Positions 53,125 to 63,421 of a stretch of DNA of 64,000 bases are shown piece after piece. Within the stretch, counting starts at the first letter, position 1, and every line of letters begins with the position of its first letter. Under the pieces are notes generated by a model. The model made no database searches and was not told the origin of the DNA. It saw only the letters and a program-made list of their open reading frames with translations. The DNA is taken from positions 310,001 through 374,000 of the forward strand of contig OX337240.1 in the NCBI GenBank assembly GCA_946965045.2, in the 5' to 3' direction. A program made the position numbers and the translations under genes. This DNA is from Epithemia pelagica (lineage: Eukaryota > Bacillariophyta > Bacillariophyceae > Surirellales > Surirellaceae).

Positions 53125-53539
53125 CAGACGGACAAGGTCTCATTGGCAATTGTAACAAGAACTAAGCTTTTATCGCAACGTAACAAAGACGTAGCTCACT
53201 TGTGAAGTAACAAGACGATCTGTAACATCTTTTGCCGTTTTCCTTATAGAAGAGATTGATGTTTTTGTCTCCTTCCCGTCGCTTGTACTGACCGATACTA
53301 AATACTGTAGTTCACATCCCCAGTCCGACTTTCCTGTGCCGTACGTCCATCCGCAATCCAAGTGCGTGAGTGCGTGAGGTATACGCACGCCGAGGATGCT
53401 CTTGGAGAATAATGGTGACGACAGGAGCTTTCCAATCCACATGCACGCAGAGGACAACAATGTACCAAAGGATCGAGACAACACACACTTGCACTCCAGT
53501 TCGCTCATGGTGCTCGATTCACTTTTCAAATCCTCACCA
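53125..53539. other. Intergenic promoter region
   Basis: It carries the duplicated upstream block described for 51963-52356. I see no separate gene. Confidence 0.45.
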
Positions 53540-54376
53540 ATGCCAAGAGCGCCACCACCACCAACAACAACAACCACATATCCCAGCATGGTTGACATTT
53601 GTCATGTATGTGACCGACCGGTGACTCCTTTCCTTTCGCAAAATGACGACCAAGAAGCACCGCATCCGCATACATACCTACCGGAAGGACGAGAAGAAGT
53701 TGCCGCCGCCGACCGAGATCCACCCGACTTGCTGGATGTCGACCTTCTCGGTCTTTCTCAACCAGTTCCTCCTATTCATGGGAACCAACCACAACTGCGA
53801 GAACCACTTCCAGTCATCCAGGAACACGATGCGAACGGTCCCTCTCGATTCGAGGGTAGTTCGTCCGAGCCCAATACCCAGCAACAAACTCGCACTGTCT
53901 GTTGCGAACGTTTCGCACTCGTTCGGTGGCTGTTAGTGATGGCGGTCGGATTTCTCATGGCGACTGTCAGTGCTGCTGCCACTCTCATTGGATTCGACAG
54001 CCAGGGCATTGCCGCTGGATCCTGGGCAGCCACCATGGAAAATGCTCATGAACGCTCCGGATCCTGGTTTGCCCGTTTGGAATCTTGGGGAGCCCGAGGC
54101 TGGTTTGTTACGGGCATGACGTATGGTATTGTCGTTACCGTAATTGGATTCCTCCTGTATGCGGCTCAACAGCAGCAACCTTGCTGCAGTGACACTCCAC
54201 CAACAGCAGTCAATCTCCACCGACAACAACCACAACATCAACCACAGCAGGTACCAGCATGTACCTATGATCCCCGGGAAAACTACCATCCGCACGAACT
54301 GCCGTCTCATTCCTCGTCGCAATGTCCGGCGTGTCGTCAACCCTGGGAGAGCGTGTCATCAATGGGGTGGTCATAA
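53540..54376 (+). CDS. ISG12-like membrane protein 3 with terminal CxxC knuckles
   Basis: 278 residues from ATG 53540 (MPRAPPPPTTTTTYPSMVDI). It has the same plan as protein 2: CHVCDRPV, a polar acidic linker with many Pro and Asp, and helix LVRWLLVMAVGFLMATVSAA. Then come GFDSQGIAAGSWAATM and WFARLESWGARG, helix VVTVIGFLLYA, a Gln/His-rich tail, and CPACRQPWESVSS at the end. It is the closest relative of protein 2, so these two duplicated most recently. ATG 53588 is an alternative start. Confidence 0.65.
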   Translation: MPRAPPPPTTTTTYPSMVDICHVCDRPVTPFLSQNDDQEAPHPHTYLPEGREEVAAADRDPPDLLDVDLLGLSQPVPPIHGNQPQLREPLPVIQEHDANGPSRFEGSSSEPNTQQQTRTVCCERFALVRWLLVMAVGFLMATVSAAATLIGFDSQGIAAGSWAATMENAHERSGSWFARLESWGARGWFVTGMTYGIVVTVIGFLLYAAQQQQPCCSDTPPTAVNLHRQQPQHQPQQVPACTYDPRENYHPHELPSHSSSQCPACRQPWESVSSMGWS

Positions 54377-55194
54377 CAAAAAGACAGGAGTGTTTAGTAT
54401 CATAGCAAGCAAGTTGTTGTACCATCCTTTCGAATACCATTGCGTCTTTTTGTCCTCGAAACAATCATGGCGAGCTTTTCTTCATATAACTTTAGATGCA
54501 TCGACTCTCTTGTTTTCCCACGCCACAATGGTCATATATCGTCCATCGACAAAAACAGGAACGATGAATGGTTCCAGAATCTTTGGTTCCAACTATACCA
54601 CATGCTTCGTGCTTCTCTTGGTAGGTAAAAACAAGTATAACTACTCATGTAGCATTGAAAGGTGATGCGTCGGTTACAACGACGACACGATCTGCTACCT
54701 CCGTTCTACGGAAAATGGTGTGGCATTGTTCAACGGCAGGATGCACCATTGTCCGTGCGTCATGGTCCCTGCTTTTAGGCTAGAGGAAAACTTGTAGCGC
54801 ACCAATGAATAGCTACTCCTATATAGGAGAAGTATGTGTACTCTTTTGTTTATATATGGGGTATTGTAGATATTATTGTATTCCTCAGTAGGACTATACG
54901 ACTTCTTTTGTATTGTACTCCTCCAACTCTGATTCTGACGTGGTACGTGGTTCAATCCGTTCCCGCTTCCAACTCCAGCGGCGGGACTTGATTCCATAGT
55001 ACAGGAAGAGGCATGCTCTCCCATAAGTACTCCTATTGTACACTAGAATAAAACTATCAGGAACGCGGGGCGAACCCCAGAGATTGTAGGGTCAATCGAT
55101 CACTATTATTTTTATTTTTTCCAGCAACGTGTGTCATTTACAACTGCGAGAACAAGGAGGTTCCTCTTCCGTTCATCGAGTTGCACCTCAAGAG
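54377..55194. other. Intergenic region
   Basis: I see nothing that can be supported as a gene or element here. The last 60 bases are the 5' flank of the hydrolase gene; its frame is open from 55129. Confidence 0.4.
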
Positions 55195-57079
55195 ATGGCT
55201 GGATCAACCATAATGGTAGCGTCGTGGATTTTGATCTTTTCGGTCCTTTCTTTGGCAAAGGCTGTGGATGTGGATCTCCAGGCCACTCTTTGTACTTCCC
55301 TTGACATCTCCTCGGGTCAACAAACGCAAGCTTCCTTTGACCAATCCAGTTGTGCGGATTCATCGAGTCGAACCAAATGGGAAGAATACATTTGTTCACT
55401 TCCACCCAAGGCCGAAATTCAAGACGCTTGTTGGCCGGGAATATACCGCACCACGGATGGAACATTCGCCAACGCGGTGGCTAGTCAAGACTTGATTGTG
55501 GTCTTTCACGGCTTTTCCTCATGCCCCGGTACGATTGAACCACTGATCAACATGGCTCTCCAACACAACATGGATATCATGGTCCCCTTGCTTCCGGGTC
55601 ATGGATTCAAAGCCGGTGAATGCGTCACCAATGAGGCCTCGCGTCACATTCCCAATCGATGCGCTGGAAACGAACGATCGGATGAGAGCATGCCGACAAG
55701 CCGTCAAGGGTACGTAGACTGGGTCGGCATGGTGAATGACATGGTGATTGATGAAGTTTGCCGCCATGGATATCAGCGCGTGCACACTGTGGGACTTTCC
55801 ATGGGTGCCCCACTCGCATCGTATGCCATTAATACTGCACCACCTGGTATGTACTCGCGCTTGTTTATGATCAACCCAATCTTTGGAGCTTCCTATCCAG
55901 CGGGTGATAAGGCGTTCATGGCATGTCAACTCGCCGGAAACGACAATTGCGTCACCAAAGTGTTGGCCAATGTGGTCAATGGTGCTGTGGGTGGCTCCGA
56001 GGAAATTGCTGAACTCATGGCCGGCAAATTGGACTTTACCTTTGATCAAATGGCTGGTCTCCTAACAGCTTTTATGGGCGACCAAGTCAAATTATTTAGT
56101 GACCTTTCAGACGAGGAAAAGTACATTGGCTTGAACTACCTTGCCAGACGAATGATGTACATGCTTGGTGAAAAACCAAATGAACTATGGCCCGTCCTCA
56201 AGATTGCCCTGGAAAATGCCGTGGTTGAAAACGAGGCCGAATGTTTTGATAGTCAGTCCTTGGGTAGAGGCGGTTACTGTATGGGACGACTTCAAACTAT
56301 TTTGTCCGTGCATTCCTTTGGTCAAATGGCGCTTCGGACGCTCGGCAAGGCCACTTCGTCACAACCCACCGGTGGGTCACCACTGAAACGGATTCCGTGA
56401 ATCAAAATACCATGAACGTCGGACAGGCGGCCTACCTTCTCGGCCAAAAAGCCACTGATGGCTATCAGTGCATGTTTCGTTCCGTTTGTCAAGCCAAGGA
56501 TCGCTTTCCAGCGGTTCTCAATACATGTATGGTGCCCCACTACTTGTTTTCTCGTCGTGAAGCTACACTTCACAAACAGAGCATCGACGCGGGAGAAGGA
56601 GGATTATGGCTTGGCAATACCATTGATGGTCTTGTCGAAGGTATGGCCATGTTCTTCAAGAATGGAGTGGCGTATGGAACAGATACATCCGGCAGAGAAT
56701 TTCCGTCGGTTCTGAAGATCGAAGCATTTGTCAACTTCTCCCCGTAGGCGCGGGCGTGGACGTTCTGGAGGAAAGCGGTCTCATCTTAAACCGTCCACAA
56801 GGTTTGTGGTGTTGGTTCGAACGCGAACGATTCATGGCAGGGTTCCACGAATATACCGAATTGTTGGTTGTGCATGCCATTGAAAAAGAGGTGGGCGTAA
56901 AAAAGGGACAAGTTCATGTCGTGGAGGGCTTTGCCGGACTGAACGGTACCGGCAATCCCTGGGTGTATATTGAAGTTCCAAAGGAAGCAAATTACCGGCG
57001 GCTCACAGAGATTTCGAGCATTGCGGGTTTCCCACTCGCTGGAGTGGAAATTGCTGGAGAAGTGGCCCCCATCAGTTAG
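55195..57079 (+). pseudogene. Secreted alpha/beta hydrolase with two apparent frameshifts
   Basis: From ATG 55195 a signal peptide (MAGSTIMVASWILIFSVLSL, then AKA) leads into an alpha/beta hydrolase fold: VVFHGFSSCPG (oxyanion loop), PLLPGHGF, and nucleophile elbow GLSMG. That frame ends at 56400. The rest of the domain is in other frames. TTETDSVNQN (likely catalytic Asp) and CMVPHYLFSR (likely catalytic His) are in one, from about 56349. EDRSICQLLPVGAGVDVLEESG onward is in a third, from about 56711. Each switch needs one extra base. The paralogue at 63422-64000 is continuous across the second break. It is either a pseudogene or a sequence error. Confidence 0.7.
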
Positions 57080-57444
57080 ATACAGCGAATTCACTAGCTT
57101 GCGTTCTTGTTCTGGAACGCGGAATCAAATTTTGTGATCATGCCGTTGGATACACCAAGAGCTTTGGATAGACCGACAGATAGCCTTCCTTTAAACTATG
57201 GTACCTGGAAGTAGGCGATCCACCAGTTCGGGGCCATCCGCAAACCATAGGTGAACTGATTGGACAAGACGGCTTATAGGCTCCATAATTTCAATGGGCT
57301 ATATAGTAGGACGGCAGACTTTCAATATCTTGAAGCTCTAGAAGGGTCCCTTGTTTCACAAAACCAGAAAAGCAATCATATTGTACTGCCAACAGACATG
57401 GTCATGTCACACCGTCAATGTCATCGAGTACACTCTCTCACTTT
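57080..57444. other. Intergenic region between convergent genes
   Basis: The 3' flanks of the hydrolase and the receptor gene. I see nothing recognisable. Confidence 0.4.
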
Positions 57445-59394
57445 TCATGTATAGCAGATGAGTTCGAGGTTTTGAACATGGTTCTTGACATGCATGATAG
57501 CGTCATTCTTCCCTTGCGGGAATACTTTCTGTCGGGAGGTCCGTGTTGTGATGATTGTCGTCACCATCACGGTACTTATTTTCCGCTCATGGCATTCTAC
57601 CACCACGTTGGCGTCCGCTAGTTGCGACAAAACGCACGACTCCATAGTGGCCTCACGCCGTGATGTTTCTTGGTTTGTGCAATGTGGTTGACCCTCCTCG
57701 TCATTGTAGCATTCGTTGGACAAGCACGACGATTCCTCATCTTGTTCTATGCGCCCACCAACGGTATGGGCCCGAGCATCCAATGGTGTATGACTCACAA
57801 CTGCAAAACTTGGTGTGATGGTAGAAGAGGTTCTCGGTGCAGTCTCGGGTAGTGAATGGGAGGTTGCACTCCTTTCTGTCTCATTCTTCTCTCCACTCGA
57901 ACTGTCCGGCGTAGTAGTTTTTGTCGTCGTCGTTAGAACAGCCATGGATGTGATGGTCTCGGGTGGATGATTTGGTGTCATAGGGTCCTCCTCTATTGCA
58001 GTACCAACCTCCGAGTTGCCAACAGTCGTATTCTCAAGAGTCACTACCGGAACGTCAGTAATACTGGTGATGTTAAGCGTTCCTCCGCCATTTCTCGGTC
58101 GTCCTTCGGCCGCTCCTCGTCGTCGCAAGGACGCTGCCGTTCGTTTGGCGACTCGCTGTTCAATGAATGGTCCAAACAATGGAAGTCGCCGCAAAAAGGC
58201 CAGACTCTTGCCATCTTGAATCAGAGTGTCAAACGTTCCTCGAAAATACAAAATGGCATTGAAAAATCCCTGCAATAACAACAAAGTGTGATTCCAGTCT
58301 TTGGCACACAATAGTACAAACCGCCACCCAAACCAGGCCCTAGATACATACCTGCATGGGTGTAAATGTCTTGACCAAGAGAGCCAACAAGAATTGCAAA
58401 CTTTGTTGGTCCGTGGCATTGTCCCGATTGTCGGGCTGTGCATAGGAAATAATGGGTGGTGCATAGGTAATGAAAAAGGCGGCAATATACCACAATCCTT
58501 GCACAGCCGTCGCCTTGGTGCGAACATAATTGGGTGATGATTCGTTCGAATTGGCCGTCACGGTGTATCGGTGCAAATTCCGTTCAATCTGTCGAACCTT
58601 GTGCACAATCAAAATCATGCACACAATAATCACAGCCCAGGCGGCAATGACCAAAAACACGACACTGCTGTAGGCTTTGAAATTGCTCCCTCGAACGCAC
58701 GTTGTGCTATTCGAATTGTTGTTGTTGTTGTTGTTCTCGTCATCTTCCACGCAAAAGGGAGGATTGTCCGAGAACCAACACCATCCGGGCAAGTCACGTA
58801 CTGGATTAAAGACATCGTCGGCAATGCCAGCAATACCATAGGCCAGCGGCGTGGCAATACTCCAACCATGAAGTTCAAAGTGGTAGGCAACTTTCCTAAT
58901 AGGTACGTTGTAGAAGCGAAAAGATTGTCAGTGACTCATGGGGGGTGGGGGTGGGGGGAATGTTAATCTACAGAGAGACGACTTCCCCTCCCTTCACTAA
59001 CATGCACGTACCGGTCCTTCCATTCCCAGCGCAACAAGAGGACAAACTGAATGGCCAAAAAGGTGGAATACCAAATCGTACCAACATAGAGAGTCAAGAA
59101 AAAACCCGATGCTTCACACGTGGCCACGTGGCCTCGTCCACTTCGTCCATAAGCATAATCGGCAGGAACGGCCCAGGGTCCTAAAATGATCATGGCCAAG
59201 GAGGTGATGAGATTCAAGATACTGAGGGCCAACATGATGCGTTGATACACTTGTTGCAACAAGGTTCGCCGGTCAAACCAAATGGCCCACAAGGTCAAGC
59301 CGGCACCCACCACCGATAGAGGTGCCGTAAAGTAGGGAAGAAAGGCCAATACATCTTCTGGTGTTTCGGTGTACAAGGGGTCTGGATCGGTCAT
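57445..59394 (-). CDS. Seven-transmembrane receptor, cAMP-receptor-like (intact copy)
   Basis: Three exons, 59394-59012, 58895-58352 and 58269-57445, encode about 583 residues. Introns of 116 and 82 bp have GTACGT/CTATTAG and GTATGT/ATTGCAG ends and keep frame. Helices include VVGAGLTLWAIWF, IMLALSILNLITSLAMIILG, FLAIQFVLLLRW, YSSVVFLVIAAWAVIIVCMI and YIAAFFITYAPPIISYA. A Cys in the first outer loop (TCEASGFF) and PGWCWFSDNPPFC in the second suit a GPCR disulphide. NAILYFRG near helix 7 and a Ser/Thr-rich tail of about 230 residues fit a signalling receptor. The ligand is unknown. The best family guess is Dictyostelium cAMP-receptor-like. Confidence 0.75.
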
Positions 59395-59512
59395 GGATCG
59401 TCGTGAAAGAGGAACGCAGGAGTTTGGTTGTTAGTGCCTGAGTGCTTTTCTGTGGGGAGAAAAGGTGGAATAGGAGTATAGCCGAAAGGAAGTGTGCGTC
59501 GTCGAGTTTTAG

Positions 59513-59561
<49 letters not shown>

Positions 59562-60338
59562 GAGACAACACTGCATGCACCCCTTCCTTCTTACAACACA
59601 ACAAATGTAGTTGTGGGAGCTGGGAATTACTCGCTCTTGGTCACACCTTTTATGGTGTCTGTTGTCTAAGACAACAGAACTTGTCTTGTCTTTTTTGTCT
59701 TGATGGTTCGAATTTGTAGCACCAAAAAGACACCAAGGCCCAAAGGAAGGTTTATGTTGCGCAGATGTGTGACACTCTTTGGACTTTCCAGGATTATAGG
59801 GGGCCATTCAAACAGCTGTCATAATAATTACTGGTTGTCGCGTCGCCTTGAGAACTGCCCAAAAATCGCTAATGAGTCGCACTACAATTTCCTTCCCCGT
59901 CGTTGTCGATAGAGGTCGAGCGAGTCGTATCTTTCTTGCCTCGAACAGTGCAAGAGTGGACGATGACGACGACCATGACAGCAACAACAATCATCCTGTG
60001 TGACGACGATGGTCTCAATGACTTTCTCTCAGGAAAAGTATTCCAAACGTGAAGCTGGGTAGGCAGGTAGGAAGCTGGGAAGCTATGCGATGTACTTCAA
60101 GTCTTCAGAGAAACGTGGTTGGAAATGTTGTGGTCTAAATACCAGGTTTAGGATAGTACTGTAACGTGTGTAGTTGTATTCTTGGTTCCAATCTCTTCTA
60201 ATGGGTCTTGAAATACTTTGGGATCCGTGGAACGTCAAAAGTCATCGAACAATGCCTGGACCTTTCGGTAGAGATCACGATTCTTGTGGCCTTGACGCTT
60301 GAATCTTCTTCTTCTTCTTCTTCTTGACCCCTGGTAGT
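59395..60338. other. Intergenic region with CT microsatellite
   Basis: (CT)n at 59516-59558 lies about 120 bp upstream of the receptor start. A TTC run (CTTCTTCTTCTTCTTC) occurs near 60307-60325. No gene is recognised. Confidence 0.5.
59516..59558. repeat. (CT)n microsatellite upstream of receptor gene
   Basis: A 43-bp uninterrupted CT run, reading as GA repeat on the receptor's coding strand. Its position relative to the start codon is like that of the run upstream of the P450 at 15.5 kb. Confidence 0.95.
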
Positions 60339-60545
60339 TTAGGAGGATTCATCCCACTTTTGCTTGTTGTAACCCAAGACCGCAGCCGCCTTTTGTTGTT
60401 CGGCGTTCAAGTCATCCCAGTCGTAGTCCTCAAAATCGGTTTCTTCATCGGCGTCCCACTTTTTCGCGTTGTATCCCAAGACGGCAGCCGCCTTTTGGAC
60501 TTCAGCGGGAAGTTCGGACCAATCGTACTCGTCGTATTCAGACAT
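60339..60545 (-). CDS. Small acidic protein with two WxxL-LGY-W repeats
   Basis: 68 residues from ATG 60545. Two copies of a unit of about 30 residues: YDWSELPAEVQKAAAVLGYN then KKWD, and YDWDDLNAEQQKAAAVLGYN then KQKWD. The two halves share AAAVLGYN exactly. It resembles a short helical repeat seen in marine eukaryotes, in which W..L....Q.AA..LGY...W recurs. The role is unknown; a small helical interaction module is likely. It sits between the two divergent receptor genes. Confidence 0.65.
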   Translation of the reverse strand: MSEYDEYDWSELPAEVQKAAAVLGYNAKKWDADEETDFEDYDWDDLNAEQQKAAAVLGYNKQKWDESS

Positions 60546-61692
60546 GGTGAAGATGAAACTGCGGATCAAACAAGAGGTTTCGACTTGGGAGGAGCTCCAA
60601 GGAATGAGACCAAGGACCGAGGAATGAAGAATGAACCGTCGAACAACGAGACATCCAGAATATCCAACGGCTCTCTATGATTCATGGATCGCATGCCAAC
60701 AAATGCCAACGGATCCTTTTGCACACGTGCGATCGCTTTCAACGCCTCTTCGATTCTTCCATACTTAACGAATTCTGTTAATTGGATCCTCGCGGTGCGC
60801 ATTCGACGTGCGACTGGACGCATTCAATCTTAGCACGGCGTGGATAGATGACACGTGCGGCCAATGCGCGCCATAAAAACATATAACAGCGCGAAAAATT
60901 CAAACACCAACGTCACGAGTCACGATCCGTTGGATGCTTCTAGGATTTGAAATTTTAAAGCTGGGGACGGTCATTTGCTTCCGAATTCCTCACAAAGTCG
61001 TCGCAAGCTGTCGCAAGACAAAAGACAGCAAACAGGAAGAAGCGACCGATGAAATGGAACATAGACCATCTCATGAATCATGAATCATGATAGTTACCAT
61101 TGGGAACTCTAGTAGCGTGGGAAGAACCTCCAACCCAAGTAAAAGAGACTGCCAGTCATCTTGAAGAAAACTCGCAAAAGTGAAGAGCTCTTGGATTTGC
61201 AGGAGAGGATGAGCGAGTCCCACAGACAGAAGCTCTGTGTTGATGAAAGGTTCATCTTTGGATGGAATTTGCAACGCAAATGAATTTGTAAGGCTCACTT
61301 TGCTTTAGATTTCGTACTACCTCTAGTGAACTTTCTGACACACTCGCTGATGAGCCTTTCGAATGGCATGGGTGGAGTTACGACCAAGTGCTTTGTGTCA
61401 TAGGAGTAAGATGTATATCGCAGCGGACTTAAAAGGCAGACTTTATACGTTCCTTCTTCCTCTAGAGAAAGAAGCATGTAAGCTTGAGCATCTCCAAAGG
61501 AGTACGTGTACTTCATGGCAATCCCATCTTCGGCAATACTGGAGTAGAAAATGAGTAGGAGTAATACCGTAGCATAGCAGTCCTAGCATCATCGAGTCGC
61601 GGCAAAGATGGCGTTAAATGAAAGTCATCGATCAGCAGCTGATTGATCTGGAAGACTTGAAGAAAGAAAAGGGGTTGGGGTGCCGAAAGGAC
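60546..61692. other. Intergenic region with weak small frames
   Basis: It holds minus-strand ATG frames of 85 codons (60566-60823) and 73 codons (61295-61516). The first begins with Arg-rich sequence then LTEFVKYGRIEEALKAIARV, and the second with MKYTYSFGDAQAYMLLSLEE. Either might be a small gene, but I recognise neither. The plus-strand frame of the next gene is open from ATG 61618. Confidence 0.35.
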
Positions 61693-63245
61693 ATGACCTC
61701 AAGTACGGACCCCGCTCCCCTGTATACCGACACTCAAGCCAATGTTTTGGCCCTTCTTCCCTATTTCACGGCTCCATGGTCGGTGGCTGGTTCATGCCTG
61801 ATTTTGTGGTCGATCTGGTTCGATCGCAAGGAATTGTTGAAATATGTCTATCACCGCTTGATGTTGGCGATTAGTCTCTTTGACTTTATCAGTTCCATGG
61901 GCATATTGGTGTTGGGACCGTGGGCCGTGCCCTCTGATTGGCCCTATGGTCGGAGTGGGCGTGGAACCAATGGAACTTGCGAAGCCATGGGCTTTTTGTT
62001 GAATATGTTGATCGCCTCCATGTGGTATGGAGCCTTTCTCTCCATTCAGTTTGTTTTGGTACTTTGTTTGGAATGGAAGCAACGGTGAGTTGTTGGTTTT
62101 CCGTGAGTTGGGAGACTGTGATGGGTTTTTCTCATGCATTGGACTTCAATCAACCATTCTGTTGACATATGCACAGACGGATTGCCTGGTGTGTCGAGCC
62201 CTTGGCGCATTTGCTCGTTGGTTTGACCGTCATGGCTGGAGCTGGGGCTCTGTACAGTGATGTATTTAATCCACTCCGTCACTTGCCAGGCTGGTGTTGG
62301 TATGCGGATAATCCACCCTTTTGTTCCGATAACAATGAGAAACAATGCAATCGAGGAGACGATAACGAAATTTACAGCAACATTTTTTTCGATATTATTG
62401 GGGCCTGGATAGTCATTATTATTTGCATGACATTGATTGTTCTCAAAGTTCGACAAGTGGAACGAAAACTGCTGCAATACACTTTTGAAAGCATCGCACC
62501 GGCTTTCGGAGCTTCATGGCGACCACAAGGGAATCCTTCTCATGTTGCGTCGTTTACTCGCACCCGGGCCACGGCGTGGCAATCACTCTTGTAAATTGGA
62601 GCCTTCTTTGTTGTATTTTTACCGCCCGTCATTCTCATGTTGCTTCCAGAGAACCCGGAAGATGGGGGGAAGAAGGAAAGAAGAGTCAGGTTCTTTTTTG
62701 CGCTTTTGGTGAAAGTTTTTACTCCTCTGCTGGTGCGTGCTATGTGTCAGTCCCTTTCTTCTGTTGTCGGTGTGCTTGTGGTTTACCTGATACAACGGTT
62801 CTCTTTTGGAACACAACAGGAACAGGGACTCACCCATGTTTTGTATATTTCTTTGATTCAGGGATTGTTCAATGCCATTATTTATTTCCGACGACGGTTT
62901 GCCGACTTGATCAAGGATGGAAAAAGTTTGGCCTTTGTCAAACGTCTTCCAATGATTCGAGAATGGATCCAGAACAATAGGTCACAACGCAGTGATTCCA
63001 ATACAATGTCGAGCGACTCGAGGCCTCGGCCACCACCACAACAAGAGCAACAAGAACAACCAGTACAGGAAGATGATGGCGCAAGGTTGCAGGAGAATTC
63101 TTCACCAGTGGCCATTTCAGATCCTGTCCATACCACCACTGGTTGTGAGAATGGAGGAACGGCCTCTGTCAATGTCGCAGCGGACGATCCGCGTGGTGAC
63201 GACGTTTTGGCGACTTGCAATGAGAGACAGTGTACATCAAGCTGA
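61693..63245 (+). pseudogene. Seven-transmembrane receptor, cAMP-receptor-like, with in-frame stop
   Basis: Exons 61693-62084, 62177-62732 and 62862-63245 mirror the receptor at 57445-59394, with introns at the same two places (92 and 129 bp; GTGAGT/GCACAG and GTGCGT/GATTCAG). ATG 61693 (MTSSTDPAPLYT) is chosen by homology; ATG 61618 is in frame. About 443 codons. TAA at 62592-62594 interrupts the frame where the intact copy has Trp-Tyr. Beyond it IGAFFVVFLPPVILMLL (helix 6) and GLFNAIIYFRR (helix 7) are still in the same frame. It is probably a recent nonsense allele or a base error. Confidence 0.7.
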
Positions 63246-63421
63246 CCGGGTTGAATCACAAAGACCATTCTGAACTGATTGGATTCTAGATTTTATAGGA
63301 GTGAGATATCCACAGCAAGAGAAAGCACAAAACTGGTGGTATCCTTTCGCAAAAGGCCAACACCCAAACGCCCGCATGGCAGAGAAAAAGAGAGAGACAG
63401 AGAGAGAGAGACACGGAGGGT
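63246..63421. other. Short spacer between convergent genes
   Basis: It contains a GA-rich tract (AGAGAGAGACAGAGAGAGAG) near 63390-63412. I see nothing else. Confidence 0.5.

Noticed and set aside
62585-62650. A possible extra intron (GTAAAT ... CTTCCAG) removing the in-frame stop of receptor 2
   Set aside because: It would delete helix 6 (IGAFFVVFLPPVI), which is coding in the intact paralogue. A nonsense change is the simpler reading.
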